From Thermoanaerobacterium thermosaccharolyticum DSM 571 (GTDB lineage: Bacteria > Bacillota > Thermoanaerobacteria > Thermoanaerobacterales > Thermoanaerobacteraceae), in the NCBI RefSeq assembly GCF_000145615.1, contig NC_014410.1, positions 1,344,001 through 1,408,000 on the forward strand: 64,000 bases of DNA. The letters are read 5' to 3'. Under the pieces are notes generated by a model. The model made no database searches. It had not been told where the DNA came from and worked only from the letters and a program-made list of their open reading frames with translations. Of this stretch, positions 1 through 7,849 are shown one piece after another. How positions within the stretch are numbered: the first letter of the stretch is position 1; every line of letters starts with the position of its first letter. The position numbers and the translations under genes were made by a program.

Positions 1-1
1 A

Positions 2-409
2 TTGAAATTTTTAAGCAAGTCACAAAATGAATCTTTTGCACGAACAGTTGTCGCTGCTTTCGCTGCTCAGTTGGATCCTACAATTGAAGAAATTGCAGAT
101 ATTAAAACGGCTGTTTCTGAAGCTGTGACAAATTGCATAATTCATGGATATGAAAATAAGATAGATTATATAATTTTAAAAGCGGAGATAGAAGGCAACA
201 AATTAATAGTAGAAGTTATTGACAATGGAGTTGGAATAGAAGATATTGAAAAAGCCATGGAGCCTTTATATACAACGAAACCTGACGAAGATAGATCGGG
301 AATGGGTTTTACAGTTATGCAGACATTTATGGATGAATTAGAAGTTGAGTCGGAAAAAGGCAAAGGTACCAGAGTTAAAATGGTTAAATACATCAATACA
401 AATAAATGA
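2..409 (+). CDS. spoIIAB: Anti-sigma F factor SpoIIAB (5' truncated by window edge)
   Basis: Serine kinase and anti-sigma factor that holds sigma-F inactive until SpoIIAA releases it in the forespore. The GHKL/Bergerat ATP-binding fold is visible: an N-box around the VTNCIIHGY segment, a DNGVGIED G1 box, and a SGMGF G2 box preceded by TTKP. The first codon in the window is TTG, but it aligns with an internal leucine of the family (the L-x-F before SQNESFA). The true start is therefore about ten codons upstream, outside the window. It is followed after 9 bases by sigF, the classical spoIIA operon order; spoIIAA would be expected just upstream. Confidence 0.95.
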   Translation: MKFLSKSQNESFARTVVAAFAAQLDPTIEEIADIKTAVSEAVTNCIIHGYENKIDYIILKAEIEGNKLIVEVIDNGVGIEDIEKAMEPLYTTKPDEDRSGMGFTVMQTFMDELEVESEKGKGTRVKMVKYINTNK

Positions 410-418
410 GGTGCTGCT

Positions 419-1162
419 ATGATAGAAAAAGATAGTGAAAGGAATGAAGATGTAAATGAACTTATAAGAAAATCTAAAAATAATGATAAATTGTCGCTGG
501 AAAAGTTGCTAAAGGAAAATAGTGGTCTTATTTGGAGTATTGTAAAAAAGTTTTCTAATAGGGGATATGAAGCAGAAGACCTCTATCAAATTGGGTGTAT
601 AGGATTTGTTAAAGCTATAAATAAATTTGATGAGTCATATAATGTAAAACTGTCTACGTATGCAGTTCCCATTATACTAGGCGAAATTAAAAGATTTTTA
701 AGAGATGATGGTCTTATAAAAGTGAGTCGGTCATTGAAAGAGCTGTCGAATAAAGCTTATTATATAAAAGATGAATTAGAAAAAGAATTAAATAGAGAAC
801 CAACTATTCAAGAAATTGCATCAAAACTTAATGTATCAGCCGAAGAAATTGCGATGGCATTTGAATCAACAGCAACTGCTGAATACCTGTATGACAATTC
901 ACAGCACAGCGAAGATGATAACATGCTTTTAATAGAGAAAATAGGCAGCGAAGATAATGAGTATGATATTGAAGACAAACTTGCACTGAGAATGGTTCTT
1001 AAAAAATTAGATTCAAGAGAAAGACAGATTATAGTTCTGAGATATTTTAAAGATATGACGCAAACTGAGGTGTCAAAGATTCTTGGAATATCGCAGGTGC
1101 AAGTATCAAGAATTGAAAAAAAAGTGTTAAAAAAATTAAAAGAACAACTTCAAGAAGTGTAA
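419..1162 (+). CDS. sigF: RNA polymerase sporulation sigma factor sigma-F
   Basis: First forespore-specific sigma factor, 247 aa, a usual length. Region 2 (core binding and -10 recognition) spans about residues 35-105 and includes DLYQIGCIGFVKAI. Region 3 is about 110-165. Region 4 is about 185-240, with the helix-turn-helix MTQTEVSKILGISQVQVSRI near 213-232. A GAGGTG ribosome site overlaps the spoIIAB stop region, so the two are translationally close. The gene ends in a strong terminator, so the downstream spoVA cluster is probably transcribed separately. Confidence 0.96.
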   Translation: MIEKDSERNEDVNELIRKSKNNDKLSLEKLLKENSGLIWSIVKKFSNRGYEAEDLYQIGCIGFVKAINKFDESYNVKLSTYAVPIILGEIKRFLRDDGLIKVSRSLKELSNKAYYIKDELEKELNREPTIQEIASKLNVSAEEIAMAFESTATAEYLYDNSQHSEDDNMLLIEKIGSEDNEYDIEDKLALRMVLKKLDSRERQIIVLRYFKDMTQTEVSKILGISQVQVSRIEKKVLKKLKEQLQEV

Positions 1163-1183
1163 AATGTGTTACACTTCTTTTTT
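1153..1183 (+). terminator. Rho-independent terminator of the spoIIA operon
   Basis: The inverted repeat AGAAGTGTAA / TTACACTTCT with a 6-nt loop begins inside the last sigF codons and is followed by a run of six T. Confidence 0.85.
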
Positions 1184-1213
1184 GTATTAAAAAATATATA
1201 TTTTCACATAATA
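1184..1213 (+). promoter_or_regulatory. Possible sigma-G/sigma-F type promoter
   Basis: GTATTA (1184-1189), a 17-nt spacer and CATAATA (1207-1213) resemble forespore promoters (Bacillus sigma-G uses a CATNNTA-like -10). The site lies right after the spoIIA terminator and before the small ORF-dodecin-spoVA cluster. spoVA is sigma-G dependent in Bacillus. This is a motif match by eye in AT-rich DNA, so the support is modest. Confidence 0.35.
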
Positions 1214-1235
1214 TTATTGTGTTGAGGTGTTACAA

Positions 1236-1373
1236 ATGAAGAAGTTCATAATAATAATTTCTATTGTTTTTTTAACACTATCTGCAATTTACTTTTTAAA
1301 ATATAATACAACAAAAAAAGTACCTGATAGTGCAATATTAGTTTATTTAAAGGAGGAATTAAAATGGCTGTAG
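1236..1373 (+). CDS. Small single-span membrane protein, 45 aa, unknown
   Basis: ATG at 1236 follows a good GAGGTG ribosome site. The reading frame gives a lysine pair, a hydrophobic stretch over about residues 4-21 (FIIIISIVFLTLSAIYFL), and a short polar tail. It would be a signal-anchor or lipidless membrane peptide. It ends inside the first codons of the dodecin gene and contains that gene's ribosome site, so the two would be translationally coupled. It lies between sigF and the spoVA genes, so a sporulation role is possible but unproven. I do not recognise a family. Confidence 0.5.
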   Translation: MKKFIIIISIVFLTLSAIYFLKYNTTKKVPDSAILVYLKEELKWL

Positions 1374-1567
1374 TAAAAATCTTAAATGTAGTTGGAGATT
1401 CAACAAAAAGTTGGGATGATGCTATACAAAATGCAGTTGCAGAGGCGGCAAAGACGGTTGACAATATTTCAGGAATAGAAGTGTTAAACCAAACTGCCAA
1501 TGTAAAGAATGGCAAAATTGTTGAATATAAAGCTAATATACAAATAGCATTTAGAGTGGATAGATAA
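1364..1567 (+). CDS. Dodecin family protein
   Basis: Small 67-aa protein of the dodecin fold (one helix packed on a three-stranded sheet, normally a hollow dodecamer). The signature SWDDAIQNAVAEA (residues 16-28), the IEV strand and VKNGKIVEYKANIQIAF (47-63) are clear. The tryptophan that stacks on flavin in halophilic and many bacterial dodecins (family pattern W-F-E-V) is replaced here by Gly-Ile (SGIEV). Flavin binding is therefore doubtful, and a calcium-dodecin-like or structural role is possible. A strong AAGGAGG site sits 6 nt before the ATG. It lies just upstream of spoVAC and may share its transcript. Confidence 0.85.
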   Translation: MAVVKILNVVGDSTKSWDDAIQNAVAEAAKTVDNISGIEVLNQTANVKNGKIVEYKANIQIAFRVDR

Positions 1568-1570
1568 ATA

Positions 1571-1595
1571 GTGGGCAACCATAGAAGGTGCCCAC
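1571..1595 (+). promoter_or_regulatory. Hairpin between dodecin and spoVAC
   Basis: GTGGGCA (1571-1577) and TGCCCAC (1589-1595) form a 7-bp GC-rich stem, unusual in this AT-rich DNA. No T-run follows, so it is not a classical terminator. It ends six bases before the spoVAC ribosome site and could protect an mRNA end or modulate spoVAC translation. Confidence 0.45.
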
Positions 1596-1612
1596 TAAAT
1601 GGAGGTGTAGCA

Positions 1613-2059
1613 ATGGAGAAGGATGTTAAAAAACAACAGGAATACAAAGATATTGCCCAGAAATATGAACCTAAGCCAACATTGATAAAAAATATTATAT
1701 GGGCTTTTGTTGTAGGGGGATTAATATGTGACATTGGGCAATTTTTTCTCAATTTGTTTGTCTCACGTGGCATGAGCCCTGAACAAGCAGGTACTCCTGT
1801 TGCAATCATAATGGTTTTTTTAGGTTCATTTTTAACTGGAATAGGCATTTACGACGATATTGGGCGCTTTGCAGGTGCAGGTTCAGTTGTGCCTATAACA
1901 GGCTTTGCAAATTCAATTGTTGCGCCAGCGATGGAGTTTAAAAGAGAAGGCTACGTGTTTGGCGTTGCTTCTAGGATGTTTAATATAGCTGGACCAGTAA
2001 TTGTTTATGGTGTTGGAACATCAATTGTTGTAGGACTGGTGTATAATTTTCTGAAATAA
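1613..2059 (+). CDS. spoVAC: Stage V sporulation protein SpoVAC
   Basis: Integral membrane component of the SpoVA channel that imports dipicolinic acid into the forespore and releases it at germination. I chose ATG 1613, which follows GGAGGTG by 5 nt. A GTG 42 bases upstream lies within the hairpin and would add a non-conserved tail. The 148-aa product has several hydrophobic spans and the family segment VPITGFANSIVAPAMEFKRE in the middle. It is followed at once by spoVAD and spoVAE, the minimal clostridial spoVA set. Confidence 0.95.
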   Translation: MEKDVKKQQEYKDIAQKYEPKPTLIKNIIWAFVVGGLICDIGQFFLNLFVSRGMSPEQAGTPVAIIMVFLGSFLTGIGIYDDIGRFAGAGSVVPITGFANSIVAPAMEFKREGYVFGVASRMFNIAGPVIVYGVGTSIVVGLVYNFLK

Positions 2060-2072
2060 AGGGTGATAAACT

Positions 2073-3086
2073 ATGGCGCAGAAGAAAATGGGTTTACAAA
2101 CTGTTAAATTTGTAAATCCGCCATCTATAATATCTTCAGGTACTATAGTAGGTCCTAAAGAAGGACAGGGACCTTTAAAAGACTATTTTGATATGATTTT
2201 AACCGATGACACTTATGGTGAAAAGAGTTGGGAAAAAGCAGAGTGTAAAATGTTTCAGGATTCAGTTAATTTAGCTTTAAAAAAAGCAAGTTTAAATATT
2301 AACGATATAGATTATTTAATAGGAGGAGATCTGCTAAATCAAATAATCACTTCTAGTTTTGCTGCAAGGCAATTTAATGTACCAACATTCGGTTTATATG
2401 GAGCTTGTTCTACAATGGCAGAAGGACTGTCAATAGGTTCTATGCTAATAGACGGCGGTTTTGCAGATTATGTAATTGTAACAACATCAAGTCATTTTTC
2501 TACTGCAGAAAGGCAATATAGATTTCCTTTGGAGCAAGGTGTACAAAGGCCATTTACGGCACAGTGGACAGTGACAGGTTCAGGCTCATCACTGTTATCT
2601 TCTACTGGCAGTGGTCCATATATAACACATGTTACTACTGGAAAAGTTGTGGATTTAGGGATGAAAGATGCTAATAATATGGGCGCTGCGATGGCACCTG
2701 CTGCAGCCGATACCATAATAACACATTTTAACGATACTGGTTTTACTATAAACGACTATGATTTAATAATAACAGGCGATATGGCAAGAGTGGGAAAAAG
2801 CATTTTAATGGAGCTACTCAATAAAGACGGTTTAAATATAGAAGATAAATATAAGGACTGTGGAATAGAAATATACGATGAATCGCAGGATGTGCATTCT
2901 GGTGGTAGTGGAGCTGGATGTTCGGCAGTTGTTTTAAATGGATGGCTGTTGAGTCAGATTAAAAATGGAACTTTTAACAGAGTTTTGTTTATAGCAACAG
3001 GTGCGCTATTGTCCCCCACAAGTACACAGCAAGGAGAGTCAATACCTGGTATAGCACATGCTGTTACTATTTCAAGATACACATAG
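2073..3086 (+). CDS. spoVAD: Stage V sporulation protein SpoVAD
   Basis: Dipicolinic-acid-binding SpoVA subunit with a thiolase-like fold, 337 aa. Typical features are the N-terminal VKFVNPPSI, the DYLIGGDLLNQ strand, YGACSTMAEG around Cys112 in the position of the thiolase nucleophile, and the C-terminal SGAGCSAVVLNGWLL. It is soluble and expected at the outer face of the inner forespore membrane. The start ATG follows AAAGGGTGA. The gene is flanked by spoVAC and spoVAE with gaps of 12-13 bases, so the three form one operon. Confidence 0.96.
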   Translation: MAQKKMGLQTVKFVNPPSIISSGTIVGPKEGQGPLKDYFDMILTDDTYGEKSWEKAECKMFQDSVNLALKKASLNINDIDYLIGGDLLNQIITSSFAARQFNVPTFGLYGACSTMAEGLSIGSMLIDGGFADYVIVTTSSHFSTAERQYRFPLEQGVQRPFTAQWTVTGSGSSLLSSTGSGPYITHVTTGKVVDLGMKDANNMGAAMAPAAADTIITHFNDTGFTINDYDLIITGDMARVGKSILMELLNKDGLNIEDKYKDCGIEIYDESQDVHSGGSGAGCSAVVLNGWLLSQIKNGTFNRVLFIATGALLSPTSTQQGESIPGIAHAVTISRYT

Positions 3087-3098
3087 GAGGCTGGTATA

Positions 3099-3455
3099 AT
3101 GGATTATATACGTGCTTTCGTTGTTGGGGGATTAATATGCGTTATTGCTCAAATACTGATGGACAAGACAAAGTTAACGCCTGCTAGGATTTTAGTTCTT
3201 TATGTAACAATTGGTGCTATACTAGGTGGTTTCGGAATATATAAAAAATTAATAGATTTCGGTGGCGCAGGTGCAACTGTACCACTTTTAGGCTTTGGAA
3301 ATTCGCTAGCACAGGGTGCGATTAAAGCAGTAAAAAAAGACGGGATTATAGGTGCTTTTACAGGAGGATTGACAGCGACGGCTGGAGGTATTTCGGCAGC
3401 AGTTTTTTTTGGCTATTTATTTTCAATAATATTTAATCCAAAAACAAAGAAATAA
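3099..3455 (+). CDS. spoVAE: Stage V sporulation protein SpoVAE
   Basis: Small (118 aa) polytopic membrane subunit of the SpoVA channel, homologous to SpoVAC. It has the same repeated pattern FGGAGATVPLLGFGNSLAQGA in mid-protein, with hydrophobic spans near residues 5-20, 28-48 and 88-110. An AGGAGG ribosome site precedes the ATG. It is the last gene of the operon and is followed by a terminator hairpin. Confidence 0.95.
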   Translation: MDYIRAFVVGGLICVIAQILMDKTKLTPARILVLYVTIGAILGGFGIYKKLIDFGGAGATVPLLGFGNSLAQGAIKAVKKDGIIGAFTGGLTATAGGISAAVFFGYLFSIIFNPKTKK

Positions 3456-3480
3456 GTTAAGAATGTATAATTTATTCCTT

Positions 3481-3511
3481 AGCATAATTCTAATGATTAT
3501 GCTTATTTTTT
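3481..3511 (+). terminator. Rho-independent terminator after spoVAE
   Basis: AGCATAAT and ATTATGCT form an 8-bp stem with a 7-nt loop, followed by TATTTTTTTA. Confidence 0.75.
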
Positions 3512-3566
3512 TATCTAAATATGATATAATAATTTAAGTATAATTGCTAGAAAGAAGGGTTTTTAT

Positions 3567-4751
3567 ATAGAGAAGGATATACTTTTAATTCTTAGAAAAG
3601 TATCAGAAGAAATGGGTGTCAAATCTTATATAGTTGGAGGATATATTAGAGATAAGATTCTGAATTTAGAAAGCAATGATATAGACATTACAGTTGAAGG
3701 TGATGGAATAAGATATGCATTAATGTTAAACAAAATTTTAAATGGGAAAATTGAAATACATGAAAAATTTAAAACGGCAAAAATACAAGCTGATAAATAC
3801 ACATTTGATGTCGTTTCAGCAAGGAAAGAGTATTATACTCATTCTGGAATTTTGCCTGATGTAGAATTAGCAGATATAGTTGAGGATATCAAAAGAAGAG
3901 ATTTTACTATTAATATGCTGGCATTTGATATAAAAGAAGGCATGATAATTGATTTATGCAATGGTCTAGATGATATTAAAAATAAACTAATTAGAGTTGT
4001 ACATGATAAAAGTTTCAATGACGACCCAACGAGGATATTTAGAGCATTAAGATACAGCGTTAGATTAGATTTTAAATTAGAACCACATACTGAACTTTTG
4101 CTAAAACAATCAATTGCTAATGGTGATTTTGACAATCTTTCAACAGATAGGATTATGAATGAGATTTATTTGATTTTAAGCGAGAAAAATCCCGAAACCA
4201 TTGTGAAATTAATGAAGCATTATAGAATTGATGAAAAAATATTTGATGGGATAAAAATTAATATTCGAAATTTGAATACATGCGTAAGATGTGGCGATCT
4301 CTTATTGTACAGATTTCTTTTATTTTTTTATAATGTTAAAAAGGATGATTTAGATTATTTGAATGAAAAATTCAACTTTAAACGTCAATATACTAAGGGA
4401 TTATCAGATCTTATTGAGATTAAAATGAATTTATACACATTAAAAGATGATATAGTAGCGTACAATTTATTTAAAGACAAAAAAATCGAGGCAATAAATG
4501 CGATATATACAATGGAAGGTGAAAATATTAAAAAAATTGTTGATAGGTATTTTGAAGTGATTAGATCTTTAAAGTTAGAAATAAACGGTGATGATATAAA
4601 GGAGTTAGGACTGAGGCCGTCGCCTATATACAAAAAAATATTGGACAATATTTATTATGACAAAATATGTGGCAAAATAAGAAGCAAAGAAGATGAGTTT
4701 GAACGACTAAAACAGTATGTGGAAAAAGTTAAACGAGGTGAAAAAATATGA
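3567..4751 (+). CDS. cca: tRNA nucleotidyltransferase / poly(A) polymerase family, probable ATA start
   Basis: Class II nucleotidyltransferase that builds or repairs the tRNA 3' CCA end. It has the GGYIRD loop, the metal-binding DIDIT (D-x-D), the RRDFTINMLAFD motif, and the RIFRALRYSVRL motif of the head-neck region. The first ATG (3612) leaves only eight residues before GGYIRD and has a poor ribosome site. The frame is open upstream and encodes IEKDILLILRKVSEE, which matches the usual N-terminal helix of Bacillus-type enzymes. No ATG/GTG/TTG lies there, but ATA 3567 sits 7 nt after AGAAGGG. I take that as the start, giving 394 aa. The gene could be CCA-, CC- or A-adding; the sequence alone does not decide. 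It overlaps the next gene by four bases. Confidence 0.85.
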   Translation: MEKDILLILRKVSEEMGVKSYIVGGYIRDKILNLESNDIDITVEGDGIRYALMLNKILNGKIEIHEKFKTAKIQADKYTFDVVSARKEYYTHSGILPDVELADIVEDIKRRDFTINMLAFDIKEGMIIDLCNGLDDIKNKLIRVVHDKSFNDDPTRIFRALRYSVRLDFKLEPHTELLLKQSIANGDFDNLSTDRIMNEIYLILSEKNPETIVKLMKHYRIDEKIFDGIKINIRNLNTCVRCGDLLLYRFLLFFYNVKKDDLDYLNEKFNFKRQYTKGLSDLIEIKMNLYTLKDDIVAYNLFKDKKIEAINAIYTMEGENIKKIVDRYFEVIRSLKLEINGDDIKELGLRPSPIYKKILDNIYYDKICGKIRSKEDEFERLKQYVEKVKRGEKI

Positions 4752-5362
4752 ATACAATATTAAGCTATTTAATAAGAATACCGGCCTTGATAATTGCTAT
4801 GAGCTTCCATGAGTTTAGTCATGGATATGTAGCTGATAAACTTGGTGACCCGACCCCTAGGCAAAATGGCAGATTGACATTGAATCCACTTGTACACATA
4901 GATCCTTTGGGATTACTAATGTTATTTGTCATATATTTTGGATGGGCAAAGCCTGTACCGATAAATCCGTATTATTTTAAAGATAGGAAAAAAGGAGTTT
5001 TATATGTTTCTTTGGCAGGACCTCTCTCAAATGTCTTTCTGGCATTTATAACGCGAATTTTAATGGTTTATTTTGAAAATGTACCGATAGTTGGACTTTT
5101 TTTAAATGTATTATATCAGTACAATTTAGTTTTTGCAGTATTTAATATAATTCCTGTTCCACCATTGGACGGGTCAAAAGTTTTATGGAGTCTTCTTCCA
5201 CAAAAAGAAGCATATATTTTTTCACAGTATGAGCAATATGGACAGATCGCATTACTTCTACTACTATTTACTGGAATAATAAATGTTGTAATGACACCGT
5301 TGATGATGGGTTTGGACAGGGTAATTTCTACAATAATTTTATTTCCGTTTGGAGTGGGATAA
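4748..5362 (+). CDS. Site-2 protease family membrane metalloprotease (M50)
   Basis: 204-aa polytopic intramembrane protease of the YwhC/S2P-like group. The zinc motif HEFSH (residues 21-25) lies in the first transmembrane helix. The third ligand is in the PPLDG segment (Asp141) of a later helix. Substrates are unknown. The start ATG overlaps the stop of the nucleotidyltransferase gene (ATGA), and its own stop overlaps the scpA start (TAATG). It therefore belongs to a translationally coupled run with scpA and scpB. Confidence 0.9.
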   Translation: MNTILSYLIRIPALIIAMSFHEFSHGYVADKLGDPTPRQNGRLTLNPLVHIDPLGLLMLFVIYFGWAKPVPINPYYFKDRKKGVLYVSLAGPLSNVFLAFITRILMVYFENVPIVGLFLNVLYQYNLVFAVFNIIPVPPLDGSKVLWSLLPQKEAYIFSQYEQYGQIALLLLLFTGIINVVMTPLMMGLDRVISTIILFPFGVG

Positions 5363-6072
5363 TGTACAAAGTAAAAATTAAAACTTTTGAAGGTCCATTT
5401 GACCTTTTATTTCATCTAATAGAAAAGAACGAAATAGACATTAAAGACATTCCTATAGCCAGTGTTTTTGAACAATACATGGAGTACTTGAATGCAATGC
5501 AAGAAATGGATTTAGATATAGCTACTGAATTTATTTTGATGGCAGCGACGTTACTTGAGATAAAATCAAGTATGCTTCTGCCAAAAGCGCAGCTTGAAGG
5601 TAAGCAATTGGAGTTAGATGAGGCAGACCCTAGAGAAATACTTGTAGAAAGGTTAATTGAATATAAAAAATATAAGGTTGTCGCAAATAAATTAAAAAGT
5701 TCAAATGTGTATGGGTTTAAATTTTTTAGAGAAGAACCTGAAATAAAATACATTGATAAATCATTATTACTTAAATACTCTGCTGATGACTTAAAAAAAG
5801 CTTATATTAAGATTTTGAAAAGGTCAAATAGCGATGTAATTCCAATTAAATATACAAAAGACCAATTTACAGTTGAAGATAAAATTAAGGAATTCCTTAA
5901 AAATTTAATCGTTACACCAATTATGAAGTTTAGCGAGTTTGTATTTAATCGACACAAGGTGGAAAAAGTAGTTTCGTTTATGGCACTTTTGGAGCTTGTC
6001 AAATTAAATAAAGTTGTAGCAGAACAAAAGAAAATATTTGGAGATATTATTATAAAAAAACTAAAGAGGTGA
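5362..6072 (+). CDS. scpA: Segregation and condensation protein A
   Basis: Kleisin subunit of the bacterial SMC condensin, bridging SMC heads. The 236-aa protein has the conserved N-terminus FEGPFDLLFHLIEKNEIDI, the LEIKSSMLLPK segment around residues 65-75, and a C-terminal winged-helix region ending FMALLELVKLNKV. It overlaps the upstream protease gene by one base and is followed by scpB after 4 bases, the usual pair. Confidence 0.96.
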   Translation: MYKVKIKTFEGPFDLLFHLIEKNEIDIKDIPIASVFEQYMEYLNAMQEMDLDIATEFILMAATLLEIKSSMLLPKAQLEGKQLELDEADPREILVERLIEYKKYKVVANKLKSSNVYGFKFFREEPEIKYIDKSLLLKYSADDLKKAYIKILKRSNSDVIPIKYTKDQFTVEDKIKEFLKNLIVTPIMKFSEFVFNRHKVEKVVSFMALLELVKLNKVVAEQKKIFGDIIIKKLKR

Positions 6073-6076
6073 AAAA

Positions 6077-6583
6077 ATGGATATAGATTGTATAATTGAG
6101 TCAATCTTATTTGCTGCTGGACGACCAATAAAGATAAAGACATTGAGTGATGTCTTGAATGTTTCTGTAGATGATGTTAAGGAATCTTTTTATAGATTGA
6201 AAAACAGTTATGTCTCCAATAATAGAGGAATAGATGTTGTTATGATTAATGATTCTATCGCTATGTGCTCAAATGAAAAGTATGCGGAATATATAAAAAA
6301 AGCTTTAGGGCTTGACATAAAACAGGGCCTTTCCCAAGCTGCATTAGAAGTTCTTTCAATAATTGCGTACAATCAGCCTATTACAAGAATAGATATCGAG
6401 AAAATAAGAGGTGTAAAGTGCGAGAAGGCAATTAATACTCTTTTGGAATTTAATTTAATCAAAGAAAACGGAAGAGTAAATGCTCCCGGTAGAGCTATAC
6501 TTTATTCTACTACAGATGACTTTTTGAAGTACTTTAATTTACCTTCTTTAAAAGATTTACCACCATTAGATGATGTCATATAG
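6077..6583 (+). CDS. scpB: Segregation and condensation protein B
   Basis: Partner of ScpA in the SMC complex; two winged-helix domains that bind the kleisin. Family marks are ESILFAAGRPI near the start, ALEVLSIIAYNQPITRIDIEKIRG in the middle and the FNLIKENGRVNAPGR region. The product is 168 aa, slightly short but complete. The start follows AAGAGGTGAAAAA. Confidence 0.95.
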   Translation: MDIDCIIESILFAAGRPIKIKTLSDVLNVSVDDVKESFYRLKNSYVSNNRGIDVVMINDSIAMCSNEKYAEYIKKALGLDIKQGLSQAALEVLSIIAYNQPITRIDIEKIRGVKCEKAINTLLEFNLIKENGRVNAPGRAILYSTTDDFLKYFNLPSLKDLPPLDDVI

Positions 6584-6631
6584 TATTTTTATTTTAATTA
6601 TTGAAAACAATAAAACTGAGAAGGTGAATTG

Positions 6632-7339
6632 ATGTTTTCTTTTTATATATTGCTAATTATAGTTTTGATTATAGTGATATATACTTTACCTATGACAATT
6701 AAAATATGTTTTAACAATTATGGCAGCAATTTTATTTTAAATATATACTTATATATACTGCGATTTATTAGGATAGGCTTTTTCGATATTAATTATAAAA
6801 GAATTGATGAAAATGATAGGATAGAAATGTCGTTAAGATTATTTGGAATAAAATTACTTAGCACGGTGGTTGATGCAGCTAATTTGACAATTAAAGATAA
6901 AAAGCCAGTTATAAAATATGAAATACATAAAGCATTTTTTTTAAAATTCCCCAAAAAAACTGGAGAGAGAAAAATGTTTAGTTTTCACGATATATCTAGA
7001 ATGTCAAATCTGTTTTACTCAAATAAGAAAGTTATCTATGAAACGAGTTTAAATATAAAAAAATCCATAGTGATTCGAAAATTTAATTTAAATATAAAAG
7101 AAGGTTTTAACGATGCAGCTTTAACGTCTATTTTATATGGGATAATTAATAGTGTGGTTTATACCATAGTTGTTCCTATTTATTGCAATATTAGATTTTT
7201 GAACAAGCCATCTATATCAATAAGTCCATATTTTGGAAGAAATATTCTTGAAAGCAACTTTAATTGCATATTAGATTTTAGATATGGTAATATTATAGTT
7301 AATAGTATAAAATTTATTAAGAATTTTAAATGGAGGTGA
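6632..7339 (+). CDS. DUF2953 family membrane-associated protein (YtfI-like)
   Basis: Uncharacterised 235-aa protein with an N-terminal hydrophobic anchor (about residues 2-25), then a basic body rich in Lys, Ile and Asn. In Bacillus and many clostridia this family is encoded immediately before ytfJ (gerW), as here, so a sporulation role is likely. I chose ATG 6632 because AAGGTG ends 5 nt before it; a TTG directly adjacent (6629) is the alternative. Biochemical role unknown. Confidence 0.8.
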   Translation: MFSFYILLIIVLIIVIYTLPMTIKICFNNYGSNFILNIYLYILRFIRIGFFDINYKRIDENDRIEMSLRLFGIKLLSTVVDAANLTIKDKKPVIKYEIHKAFFLKFPKKTGERKMFSFHDISRMSNLFYSNKKVIYETSLNIKKSIVIRKFNLNIKEGFNDAALTSILYGIINSVVYTIVVPIYCNIRFLNKPSISISPYFGRNILESNFNCILDFRYGNIIVNSIKFIKNFKWR

Positions 7340-7344
7340 TCAGG

Positions 7345-7794
7345 ATGAGTGATCATCCAATTGAAGGGTTAATGAAAACAACGATGGAAAGTCTGAAAGA
7401 CATGATAGATGTTAACACTATAGTAGGCGATGCAGTTGAAGCACCAGATGGAACTGTTATTATTCCTATTTCAAGAGTGACTTTCGGCTTTGCGGCTGGT
7501 GGTGGAGAATTTCAAATGACACAAAATAAAGATAAAGAACAAAATCAGCAGGATAATCAGGAGTCAAAAATGCCATTTGGTGGTGGTAGTGGTGCAGGCG
7601 TTTCATTGCAACCCGTCGCTTTTATGGTTGTCGGACAAGGTCAGATAAGGCTTTTACCTGTCAATCAAAATGCGATGGTTGAAAGAATTATTGATTTAGC
7701 ACCTAAATTAATGGAAGAGCTACAAAATGTTTTTAATAAAAACAAAACGTATAAAAAATCAACACCGATAACAGTAACAAATAATGTAGATTAA
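7345..7794 (+). CDS. ytfJ: Sporulation protein YtfJ/GerW family
   Basis: 149-aa GerW family protein, needed for normal spore germination in Bacillus. The diagnostic pattern is present: IEGLMKTTMESLKDMIDVNT, then VGDAVEAPDGTVIIPISRVTFGFAAGGGEF, a polar Gln-rich linker, a glycine-rich GGGSGAGVSLQPVAF, and a ValGluArgIleIle segment near the C-terminus. ATG 7345 is preceded by TGGAGGTGATCAGG; an upstream ATG (7330) overlaps the ribosome site and the previous gene and is not used. Confidence 0.94.
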   Translation: MSDHPIEGLMKTTMESLKDMIDVNTIVGDAVEAPDGTVIIPISRVTFGFAAGGGEFQMTQNKDKEQNQQDNQESKMPFGGGSGAGVSLQPVAFMVVGQGQIRLLPVNQNAMVERIIDLAPKLMEELQNVFNKNKTYKKSTPITVTNNVD

Positions 7795-7849
7795 TATTAA
7801 TTAAAATGTGGGTCATAATGTGAGGTATTAACTTTCAAGGAGGACAGTG

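Noticed and set aside
1261-1848. 195-aa open frame on the minus strand opposite dodecin and spoVAC
   Set aside because: Antisense shadow of two well-recognised genes; no ribosome site or recognisable protein features.
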